Under the pieces are notes generated by a model that had not been told where the DNA came from, searched no databases, and saw nothing but the letters and a program-made list of their open reading frames with translations. Positions 1-7,763 of a stretch of DNA of 10,901 bases are shown here, piece after piece. The first letter of the stretch is position 1. Each line of letters starts with the position of its first letter. A program made the translations under genes and the position numbers. The stretch is taken from contig LT636287.1 in assembly GCA_900128565.1 (NCBI GenBank), positions 1-10,901 on the forward strand. Reading direction: 5' to 3'. This stretch comes from Stramenopiles sp. TOSAG23-6. Its lineage: Eukaryota; Sar.

Positions 1-111
1 TTTTATTTTTTTTTTTTTTCGTTAGGTACAAAATTTCAAACGAAAAAAAAAAAAAAAAAAAAATTTAAATTTAAAATTAAATTTAAATTTAAAATTGATC
101 CTGAAACGGAC
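1..111 (-). repeat. Family intron of gene A, partial (runs off window start)
   Basis: A probable donor GTCCG begins at 111 on the minus strand. A T/A simple tract (about 61-97, AAATTT units) follows, then the family core (GTACCTAACG near 20-30 read on minus). The 3' end lies outside the window. The donor is uncertain because the exon frame stays open a little further and reads NVRFRINF. Confidence 0.5.
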
Positions 112-1856
112 ATTTTTTTTCTCTTGTTGCGGACCTGCATGACAATACTATCAAAAATATTTCATATATTTGAAATTCGTTAGGTATACAAAATTGTCTA
201 TGAAAAAAAAAATGAAATTAGGGTTAGGGCTACAACTGTACACTACTGTATGATCTGCAATAAATGTATTTTGGAAAAATATTTCAAAAAAAAAAAAAAA
301 ATTCGTTAGGTACAAAATTTCGTACGAAAAAAATTTCGATTTTTTTGTAAAAAAAAAAAAAAAAAATTAAAACATACATAACGTTCCTTTTGACCATGTT
401 TTATTTGAAATAGGAAAAGATTTTTTTGTTTTTGAATTTTTTTTCAACTTTATTGTGTTTGAATTTTTTTTCAACTTTTTTGTGTTTGAAAATATGATTT
501 CCTCTTTTTCTAGCTGAACTTCAGAATTGGTTTTAGTTTTAAGTGGATTTGCAATATGTATTGTGATTTTTTTTTTTTTGTTAAAAATAATTGTTAGGTA
601 CAACATTTCGTACGAAAAAAAAAAAATTTTTTGTTAAAAATAATCGTTAGGTACAACATTTAGAAAATGTTAGATAAAAAATTTTTAAAAAAAAAAAAAA
701 AAAAAAAAAAAGACAACCAACACACGGTTTCATTCTTCGAAGTAATTCAGTCCTTGGCAATGCTAATTCGGGTGCATATGTCAATACACGTTCATACTTT
801 GAACCACTCCCAGGAGAAATGCCAAGATAATTACAAGCTTCTTTATGTGTTGGTTTTGATGAGGATATCTTGGAAAATATATTTTAAAAAAAATTAAAAT
901 TTGTTAGGTACGAAATTTCGTATGAAAAAAAAAATATATTTCAAAAAAAATTAAAATTTGTTAGGTACGAAATTTCGTATGAAAAAAAAAATCATACTCA
1001 ATATAAAAACATACCTGTTTTGGAAATAGAACATGGTGTAGTACTATAATACACTAATGTTGGTTCAGCATTATTTGTCAATGCCATTACTACTTGCATT
1101 TGACCAGGTTTGTATTTTGGAAAAATATTTCAAAAAAAATCTAAAAAAAAAAAATCTAAAAAAATTCGTTAGGTACAAAATTTCGTACGAAAAAAATAAA
1201 AATAAATTCAAATTGAAAAAAAAAAGAAAAATGTACAATAAATCTACGTGCGGTGTTTGAACTTTTTCAGCTCCAATCAACACAGCCACATCTGGTGAAA
1301 CGCGAACATTTGAAAATCCATTATTTCGTGCACAATTTCGAATGGTATTACGAAAACAAACTAAAAAACGTGAAAACTCATCGACACAAAAATCTAAATG
1401 AATTGCATTTGAACCACGTTGAACGTGTGTATAATAATTCCTGAGATATGTTTTCCATGATTCAGAATTTTTACCATCTAAATGTACTTCACTTCTTGCA
1501 CCAATGACACGTGTTGTTTTTTCTTTATTTCTCTCGGCAAATCGTATCAAATGATACATGAAATTACACGGTAACGAAAACTCTTTTGTTGGTGCATACA
1601 TCATCACACCAGGAATATCATGTAATGTAGTTGTACGCTCGATAGGTAAGACAGATACATTCTCATGAATGATTGTAGTACCAAATTTTTTCCGCAACAG
1701 TGTTTTCTTTGTATATTTCTTGAGATCGTCAACAAATAAGCCACACGATTTTGTATCGATGCTCATCTTTTCATTTTTAACTGATGAATTTCTTTGGCGC
1801 TTCGGTCTAGATGATATTGATGAACAAATGGCATTTGATTGTTNCCGTTTGTGCAT
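1..1856 (-). CDS. Gene A: probable 2OG-Fe(II) oxygenase-like protein, six exons seen, 3' end outside window
   Basis: Exons inferred on the minus strand: 1856-1237, 1109-1015, about 864-722, 555-378, 263-234 and 143 to about 112. They give about 366 residues in one frame, and the gene runs on past position 1. The ATG at 1856 is the first in the open frame; 1766 is an alternative. The spliced product has TPHVD at about residues 201-205 (a possible H-x-D iron motif) followed by LLPGQMQVV. A joined CHAGP at 356-360 and the downstream NVRF could supply the distal His and the 2OG-binding Arg. That H-x-D...H...R order is known for double-stranded beta-helix 2OG oxygenases, but the spacing is long because exon 4 inserts a Lys/Asn-rich repeat (KKNSNT-like). 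The N-terminal half is not recognised. The gene is divergent from gene B. Two Ns fall near the start codon. The gene is fairly certain and the family assignment is tentative. Confidence 0.6.
144..233 (-). repeat. Family intron of gene A, 90 bases, divergent copy with telomere-like 5' arm
   Basis: It starts GTAGCCCTAACCCTAA, has a diverged core (GTATACCTAACG) and the usual GAAATATTTTT near the end, then GATAGTATT. Taking the end at 144 gives spliced VVYSCHAGPQQ, restoring a distal-His-like HAGP. A conventional end at the nearby GCAG (135) is also in frame but deletes HAG. TTGT is present at both junctions. Confidence 0.6.
264..377 (-). repeat. Family intron of gene A, 114 bases
   Basis: It starts GTATGTTTTA, contains the full core (GTACGAAATTTTGTACC, then TAACGAA) and ends CCAAAATACAT. 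T precedes the donor and T ends the intron. The join gives GTLFIADHTVVYS. A conventional AG 9 bases downstream is also in frame, so this copy alone does not discriminate. Confidence 0.7.
434..500 (-). repeat. 27-base tandem repeat in exon 4 of gene A
   Basis: TTGAATTTTTTTTCAA-type units start at about 434 and 461, with a degenerate start at 488, a 27-base period. On the coding strand they encode two and a half copies of a nine-residue Lys/Asn/Thr-rich unit (KKNSNTIKL-like). The frame is kept, so it is a coding minisatellite. Confidence 0.8.
556..721 (-). repeat. Family intron of gene A, 166 bases, with duplicated core
   Basis: Donor GTTGG after TGT (codon boundary), end CACAATACAT. It holds two GTACCTAAC cores 53 bases apart (plus-strand GTTAGGTAC at 593 and 646), each followed on the plus strand by AACATTT, plus a third partial GTTAGATA near 669. 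The donor is less typical than in other copies. Confidence 0.6.
865..1014 (-). repeat. Family intron of gene A, about 150 bases, with 57-base tandem core duplication
   Basis: It starts GTATGTTTTTA at 1014 and ends near CCAAGATATCC. The 3' boundary is uncertain: frame continuity requires the exon to resume at 864 or 867. Two nearly identical 57-base units, each AATATATTTYA...GTTAGGTACGAAATTTCG on the plus strand, lie in tandem (cores at 903 and 960). It is the only intron for which I cannot apply the family end rule cleanly. Confidence 0.6.
1110..1236 (-). repeat. Family intron of gene A, 127 bases
   Basis: It starts GTACATTTTTC, has the core GTACGAAATTTTGTACC and ends CCAAAATACAA. Joining 1237 to 1109 gives HVDLLPGQM in an open frame. 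Resuming after either of the first two downstream AG dinucleotides runs into a stop (TAA) within a few codons, so a conventional end is disfavoured. Confidence 0.7.
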
Positions 1857-2174
1857 TNCAAGATGGTACACTTATAAACAGGAGTAAAAATATATTGACT
1901 ACTAAAGATGGAAGGTAGTTATATTACAATTCTTCTTCTCCACATAGCCTATATGGCCATGAAGTCAAGCATGTCAGTCATAATTTTTACCCGAGTCGGT
2001 CCCTTTTTTTTTTTTTGTTCTGGGGACGTTAATTTTGAACCGTTAACGGCTTTTTTTGTTGTAGCTTATGTAAGGTCGTTTAGTCGGTGTAGTACACTAT
2101 TTTTGCCTCGGAATTTTTTAAATTATAATCGATACAATCAGTTACAAACATTATCTAAAGAAGAGGAGTCATCA
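1857..2174. other. Divergent intergenic region between genes A and B
   Basis: About 318 bases between the two chosen start codons, probably holding both promoters. A TTTTTTTTTTTT run lies near 2003-2017. The gene B frame is open back to an ATG at 1908, so up to 89 extra N-terminal residues are possible. That stretch reads as hydrophobic and Phe-rich, unlike the rest of the protein, so I treat it as non-coding. No TATA box or splice-leader site could be assigned with confidence. Confidence 0.4.
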
Positions 2175-4742
2175 ATGATGAGTTCAACTGCTGGATATTC
2201 ACCAGAATTTCCATCTTTTATGNTTCAAACTTTATCAAAACAACCAAAACCNANAAGTGCATCANCTGCTGATTTCAAAATTGAAAAAAAGTCGACCACG
2301 CCAATATCGAAAACACTGAAAGCTCTACATTTACTCAAGGGATGGCAAAAAGATAAATCACTTTCAGATGAAGAATATTTGGTATCAAATAGCCTTCTCC
2401 AGCATCCAACTGAAAAAACATCTGTAATGATGACGGACAAAACTGGCAAAGAAAAACTCCGAAGAAAAATCTCCTTAGTTTCCAAAAATCAAAAAGAAAA
2501 ACAAAATGACGTAACCTATACCAATGATGATGATGATGATGAGGAGGAGGAGGAGGAGGAGGAGGATATCATCATAATACGAGATTCGGTCTCAGTCACT
2601 GAAGAAGTCAAAAACTTTATGAAACTCAAAGGACTATCTAGATTTTTACCTGTTTTTCAAAATATTGGTATAATTGAAATGTACGATTTTGTTCATTTCA
2701 TCTCTCGAGCAATGTTACAAGTTGAGGGACTTGGCAACACTGACATTGAAATTATTATGAACGCTAGACTAACACTATTACGTAATATTAAACAACATGC
2801 TTCAAATACCGTCATTTCAATGCGTGTATGTTTTATATGAATTTCTAATTTAATTTTTTTTTCATACGAAATTTGCGTGTGCCTCGATCTCTATCAACGA
2901 CAAAATCAAAAAATAGTGTTCGGATTGTTGCTGGAGATTTCGTGATTGTTGAAAATGAAAATTTAAATTTAAATTTAAATTTAAATTTTGTAAAAGGGCA
3001 AAAAGAAACAAACAACTGGTCTAGATTTTATTTAGCAAAGGTTAAAAAAGTGCACCATCCGTCATATAATAATTGTCAATTACAATTATTTGTTTCAACA
3101 ACGTTTAATCCCAAAATATTTGTAATGACAAACTGGGTTTTTTTTGAATATTTTTCGAAAATAATTTCTGTTCAAGTTGAAGTAGACAAAGATTTAGGAG
3201 GTATCTTTTATTTTTTTTTTACAAAAAAAATGAATTTTTTTTTTCAATTTCAATGTTTTTTTTCGTACGAAATTTTGTACCTAACAAATTTTTTTTTAAG
3301 AAAATTTTGAAATATTTTCCAAAATACAGGTGCACGTATCTTGGATGAAATACCATTAGATATAGGCTTAGGAAATTTCTTTTCAAATAAAGATAAAATA
3401 TTTAAACGTGATAAAGATGACGTTGACACTCTATTTGAAACATCTACATCTAGAGTAAGCCTATTAGAATTATCCACAACAATGGCATCAAATGCATATA
3501 TAAAATTATCTTGTAAATTTGTATTTGGGGTATACAAAGATACNATGTACGTTTTCACAATTAATTTCAAATTTAATTTTTTTTTTAATAGAGAATTTTG
3601 TACCTAACGATTTTTTTTTATTATCCAAAAAAAAAAAAAAAATATTTTTCACAATACATGAATGATAATAATGGTATTAGTAAGACAATTGTTAATGTTG
3701 CACTAGATGAGTCTTTCTTCAATGAAGAAGATGTAACAGGAGCTATTCATGAAATTCTATGCTTACCAGGCTTGCAATGCAAAATGACGAATATTTCTCC
3801 ATATAAATTGTTCGGTACTGAAATGCATAATGACTTAAAAAGTTTAATCGGCAATTCAACTGAGAAAGATTTCAATGATTGTTATATAATTACTTATAGT
3901 TTTCAAATTGATCCATATTATGTCGAAACTTGGAGACCAAAATCATCACTTACTGTTGAAATGTTGGTTTCTCATCTTGAGTTTCAATTAGGTGGTTTAG
4001 ATGTAGGACATTCGTCACAAGAAATTATTTCTGAAACGCATGTATGTTTTATTTTTTTTTTTACATTTTTTTTTTACAAAAAAATCGAATTTATTTTTTT
4101 TTTCGTAAAAAAATTTTGTACCTAACAGATTTTTTTTTTCGTAAAATTTTTTTGAAATATTTTTTCAAAATACATGGAAGTGCATCACATTCAAAATCAC
4201 CAATGCAATTTTTTCGACTACACACAGGACTTAAGTACATCGGTTTGTTTCCAATAATAGTGACATCGATAAAGAAACTTCCCTTTGCAGTACAAAAAGG
4301 AAATACTGTTGAAGATCTATGTAATACTCACGTGAATCAATTTGATATTGGTTCATTTGTCTATCTCATAAACTATACAACTTCTACAAGTCTTGATGAT
4401 AATGGAAAACATAATGTCCCTTTCATTGCGGGACAAGTGATGAGTGTCAATCGTGGTACGTATAAGCTACGTATTTTTGTTTTCGATGAAAAAACTAGGA
4501 CATATCATCCTATTAAGGAGACATCGCTCGCACCGGAAGAGACATTGACGAAATTTGAGGGCTTTCATAGGGACCTCAATGGTGATTGGAAATCAGAACA
4601 CAAAATTTCTCCTCTTGGAGGAGCAGCTTCTATTCCGCGACGAGTGTATTCTGCTGCTATTAAAGAGGTATTCAAAGGAATGACAAAATCAAACTTTGAT
4701 AACTTAAGTATTAAAGTTGGTAAACCAGTCACAAAAAATTGA
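2175..4742 (+). CDS. Gene B: acidic SAM-domain protein, five exons, 712 residues
   Basis: Exons 2175-2825, 2879-3200, 3330-3546, 3660-4041 and 4176-4742 sum to 2139 bases, exactly 713 codons with the stop. The N-terminus is basic and low-complexity, followed by an Asp/Glu run from GAT/GAG repeats (about residues 118-131). A SAM-like helical domain follows at about 141-207, with EVKNFMKLKGL, the F-x-x-IGI core and VEGLG. Later come two beta-rich stretches of similar build, about 232-290 (VAGDFVIV...YLAKVKKVH) and 580-625 (FDIGSFVYLI...IAGQVMSV), which could be BAH- or Tudor-like reader folds. SAM plus such folds is common in chromatin proteins, but that role is inference. Several Ns fall in exon 1. 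ATG 2175 or 2178 is chosen as start. Confidence 0.65.
2526..2568 (+). repeat. GAT/GAG trinucleotide repeat coding Asp-Glu run
   Basis: GAT repeats pass directly into GAG repeats inside exon 1 of gene B and encode five Asp then eight Glu. The trinucleotide period keeps the frame. Confidence 0.9.
2826..2878 (+). repeat. Truncated family intron of gene B, 53 bases, flanked by TGCGTGT repeats
   Basis: It starts GTATGTTTTATATG and breaks off inside the core after CATACGAAATT, lacking GTACCTAAC and the ACAT end. TGCGTGT occurs at both junctions. Removing 53 bases joins ATG-CGT to GTG-CCT in frame. The next two downstream AGs do not restore the frame, and read-through meets TGA. Its 5' arm closely matches the intron at 9773-9865. 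Confidence 0.55.
2961..2988 (+). repeat. AAATTT hexamer repeat in exon 2 of gene B
   Basis: Four to five AAATTT units encode alternating Leu-Asn. The same hexamer occurs in the intron arm at 61-97, so it may be a general simple repeat of this genome. Confidence 0.85.
3201..3329 (+). repeat. Family intron of gene B, 129 bases
   Basis: GTATCTTTTA start, core TTCGTACGAAATTTTGTACC then TAACAAA, end CCAAAATACAG. This copy also satisfies GT-AG because the base before the donor is G. AGGT is present at both junctions. The join gives DLGGARILDE. Confidence 0.8.
3547..3659 (+). repeat. Family intron of gene B, 113 bases
   Basis: GTACGTTTTC start, degenerate palindrome (AATAGAGAATTTTG) then GTACCTAACG, end CACAATACAT. 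The join rebuilds an ATG codon across the junction. A conventional end at 3680 (TTAG) is also in frame but loses seven residues. An N lies three bases before the donor. Confidence 0.65.
4042..4175 (+). repeat. Family intron of gene B, 134 bases
   Basis: GTATGTTTTA start, core AAATTTTGTACCTAACAGA, end TTTTTCAAAATACAT. CATG is shared by both junctions. The join gives SETHGSASHS. Using the nearest downstream AG (4180) reads into TAA; a later in-frame AG at 4235 would remove 20 residues. Confidence 0.7.
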
Positions 4743-4786
4743 AAACAAAACGTAAAATAAAAGAAAATTTTAATTGATACAATTTT
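4743..4786. other. Convergent 3' spacer between genes B and C
   Basis: Only 44 bases separate the two stop codons. An AATAAA at 4756-4761 (plus) could be a polyadenylation signal for gene B but may be chance in such AT-rich DNA. The transcripts must end within each other's 3' parts or overlap. Confidence 0.5.
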
Positions 4787-7198
4787 CTAAAATGTATAAG
4801 GTGAAATACCTTTAGTACCCCACTCTTGAAGTAATGATACAGCTTCAATTTTTCGTAAAGGAATCTGATCACATCCTCTGCCACCTTCTTTTTCATTTTT
4901 CCATGATAATTTTGTAAATACTAAAAGCTCTTTTTCGTTGACAGGCAAACGACAATTTATTCTTTGGAAATCATCAATTGCCTGCCTAGATGCTGTCTTA
5001 TTATCTATTTCCATCTCGGGGGAGTAATTTGCCCACTTTCTATTAAACCAAATCATTTTTTCTATTTGCGCTATCATTTTGCCTTCTTCATCATCTTCAC
5101 CAATCCTTTTTGTACATGGATTTCCATCCAGTTTGAGCTCATGAAGAGTTGTATTTTTCCTTGCAAAATCTCTTAATGTTTCCAATGTTGCAGAACTAAT
5201 ATAATTATTTGAAATATCAAGCATTTGCATTGGGTAAGGTTTACGTTGTTCCATCGCGGAAACTAGCTGTGAAATTCCTACATCCCCTATATTGTTATCA
5301 TTCAAACTCAATAAACATATATATTGATTTGATGCAGTTGACAGCAGTGAGGCTATTTGTATAGCCCCGGAATCAGTGAGATTATTATGACCAAGGCCAA
5401 GACCAATCGTAAAAGTAGATATATTTGGAGACTTTGGTGACTCTAAAGCTACAATTAAATGGGATATTCCATCATCACCCAAATTATTACCCGAGAGATC
5501 CATACTCACAAATGTATTGTATTCATTCATTGCCATTAGGGTGGACGTTTCTATTTCTTTTTCACTTGAATTTCCACCAAAATGTGTTGTTTTCAGTGCG
5601 CATTGTTTCAAAGCATTCAATAGAGCAACAGAACTAAACGCTGACAAGTCATTGAAACTAACGTTTAGAATTTTCATATTTGAGGATGTCACCGATTCTA
5701 ATGATTTTGCTAATGCGAATGCACCATCATCTTGAATTGCACACGCAGATATATTGATTGAAGTTAGCGACTCGCTTATTTGCCTCTTTGCAAATGCTTC
5801 CGAGAGCGCTTTAATACCAATGGAGCCGAAGGTATTAAAAGATAAATCCAATGACTTTAGAGGCGCCGTACCACAATAATTGGTATCCAAATCATTTTCA
5901 GTATCACGCCCCGAAAGAATTACTACAAGTGTATTAGCAATTGCACGCACTCCGGCTTCTCGAATAAAATTCCCAGAGAGGTCTAGGTGTGATAGAATGT
6001 ATTGTGAAAAAATAACTTACATTTGAAAATTGTTAGGGTATAGAATTTTCTATGAAAAACATATAAATTCGAAACTCATGATAATAACGTACATGCACAT
6101 CGGTGTCATCAATACTGACGCTATCGATATAGCCCCAACATCGCCCAAACATGTATTACTCAGATTCAATGAAGTGAGTGATACACCTGCACTAAGTACA
6201 GGAGCTAAAAATTGAACTCCCATATCTCCAATATTATTCTCAGCCAAATTAAGAATAGTGATTGGTAGAGGTTTCCTCATTCTATTTTTGAGCCAATTAT
6301 GGTGCTTGTTGATGGCAAATTGATCAATTTGTGTCGGATCAAATTTACTTAACAGTGACACGGGATCTAAACTACTGGGAGCTTCTTCTAGAATCCCATG
6401 TCTATCCCCACGTAACATACAACTAAGAGTACGGAAAAACACTGGGCCCTTCAAAAAATTCAGTCCACAATTACTAAGATCGATTGCTTTTATATTATTA
6501 GCTCCATGTGTTTTGGAAATACCAATTGAAGCTAGTATTATAGCTGCCCCAGTTGGTCCAATTGACGTACCTGATAAATTTATAGTATAAGGTTGTTCTA
6601 TAATGTCACGTGGATTTATATCTTTCTGAGAATTTAAAGTCTGCGGTATACCAATATTCCTCTTTTCAATATTTTGCGTTACGTTTTGTAGACAAGAAGC
6701 TATTGCAAGAGCACCAAACATGCCAAGGTTTTCTCCAGAAAAATCTATTGCTCTTTCCCAACGTGTGAGTATTAACTCAGTGACAACTTTCTGAAATTCT
6801 TCCTCTTTTATATGTAACTGCTTTATATGTTCTGACAAGGTACCCGCTTGATTTAACATAATTTTTTGAGATATTTTATTGATTTTGGTGGCTATAGATG
6901 CACTCGTAGAGTTATTGAGTTCACAGACAGGTTTTATTTCGCCACAACACTTACTCTGCGCAGCTTTACACATCGTAACACTTGCATCGAAACACTTCAC
7001 AGCAGCGTCGTACCAATTTAGCGCCAATTTTAGTTGCTGAGTATTCTGAGTTCTTTTTGTGCACGTTTCATTATTTTGTTTTCTTTGTATTTCCTCTACG
7101 TGCACTTTTGTTTGTACGAGCTCACATTGGGATAGATCTACGCGAAGAAGCGCTGTTTGCCAATCCTTGAAATACTTGACGGTACTCTTGCTCAACAT
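4787..7198 (-). CDS. Gene C: ribonuclease-inhibitor-type leucine-rich repeat protein, 771 residues, two exons
   Basis: Exons 7198-6093 and 5996-4787 total 2316 bases, 772 codons with the stop. A TAA directly precedes the ATG at 7198, so the start is firm. The first 170 residues are helical and Gln/Lys-rich (coiled-coil-like, with a Cys cluster KCCGEIKPVC). About 13 LRR_RI repeats follow, seen as AIDFSGENLG, INLSGTSIG, AIDLSNCGL, ILNLAENNIG, SLNLSNTCLG, HLDLSGNFI, SLDLSFNTFG, SINISACAI, ILNVSFNDL, SMDLSGNNLG, LSLNDNNIG, MLDISNNYI and LKLDGNP. A C-terminal tail has no recognised domain. Such proteins form curved binding scaffolds, and the partner here is unknown. The intron falls at the start of one repeat and its exact removal restores the repeat consensus. 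No transmembrane segment or signal peptide is seen. Confidence 0.85.
5997..6092 (-). repeat. Family intron of gene C, 96 bases
   Basis: Starts GTACGTTATTATC, has a diverged core (CATAGAAAATTCTATACCCTAACAA) and ends CACAATACAT. Joining 6093 to 5996 gives MCILSHLDLSGN, a textbook LRR start. The AGs within and just after the intron give the wrong frame and a stop. This is one of the clearest cases against a GT-AG boundary. Confidence 0.85.
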
Positions 7199-7350
7199 TT
7201 ACGACAAAAATATTTCCTCTCTATACCTAACGTGTATATATTACAATGATCTTGCTCATGCATATATTCCTGTGTTTCTTTTCATATTAGAGTATTATTA
7301 GATATGACTGTAATGCTCGTTGTAAATTATTGGGTATAACCACAGTATAT

Positions 7351-7380
7351 GCTTCTCCGAATAAAATTTCCAGAGGGTCT
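7351..7380 (-). pseudogene. Relic of LRR coding sequence
   Basis: About 30 bases (GCTTCTCCGAATAAAATTTC then CAGAGGGTCT on plus) match the gene C coding stretch at 5955-5984 (GCTTCTCGAATAAAATTCCC then AGAGAGGTCT) with a few changes and small indels. That stretch encodes the DLSGNFIREA part of an LRR. It is probably the remnant of a duplicated LRR gene or gene end, though the match is short. Confidence 0.5.
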
Positions 7381-7610
7381 TTCTTTTTTAATTTTTTTAA
7401 CTGACGAAAACGTACAACACTATGATGCCTACCTAGGAAAACATGTTTGTGCCATGTTTTTCTAGAAAAAAAAACTCAATTGCGTGTAACATACTTTTTA
7501 TATTTTATAATACAATATATTTCATAGTATATTTCATAATATATTTCGCAAAATTAAATATTTTGTGCATTTTCTTGAAAATTTTAAACAAGTAAATAAC
7601 ATAACATTCA

Positions 7611-7696
7611 TTTTTTCATTCAAAAAATTCTTTCTCTTGTTAAAGGCTTGTTATTTTTTCATTCAAAAAATTCTTTCTCTTGTTAAAGGCTTGTTA
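7611..7696. repeat. Perfect 43-base tandem duplication
   Basis: Two adjacent identical units, 7611-7653 and 7654-7696, begin TTTTTTCATTCAAAAAATTC and end AAAGGCTTGTTA. They lie 67 bases past the stop codon of gene D, so they may fall in its 3' UTR. Perfect identity suggests a recent event or an assembly duplication. Confidence 0.9.
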
Positions 7697-7763
7697 TTTG
7701 TAATGTATCACACAAGGTATCCAAACCAAATGTAGCCGCACAATTCGATTTGTTTGTACCTTA

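Larger units (their letters stand above)
7199..7763. other. Intergenic spacer upstream of gene C and downstream of gene D
   Basis: 565 AT-rich bases with no convincing gene. It contains a short decayed copy of LRR coding sequence (7351-7380), several near-repeats of ATATATTTCATA around 7515-7550, and a 43-base tandem duplication (7611-7696). The promoter of gene C should lie near 7199-7300, but no motif stands out. Confidence 0.6.

Noticed and set aside
213-232. Chromosome end at the left edge
   Set aside because: Only two telomere-like units are present, inside an intron with coding sequence on both sides.
667-897. Plus-strand open frame beginning with a poly-Lys run
   Set aside because: It reads through an intron arm and the antisense of gene A exon 3. 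The minus strand has the conserved-looking, frame-consistent exon.
556-1014. Frameshift or pseudogene explanation for gene A
   Set aside because: Exon phases add up across five joins, and the stops occur only in intron sequence. One boundary remains uncertain but does not break the gene.
1908-2174. Extended N-terminus of gene B from the ATG at 1908
   Set aside because: The stretch is Phe-rich, includes a T run and differs in composition from the charged protein that follows. Open frame alone is weak evidence.
7199-7763. RNA gene or short coding gene in the spacer
   Set aside because: No cloverleaf, no open frame of note and no conserved motif beyond the LRR relic and the tandem duplication.
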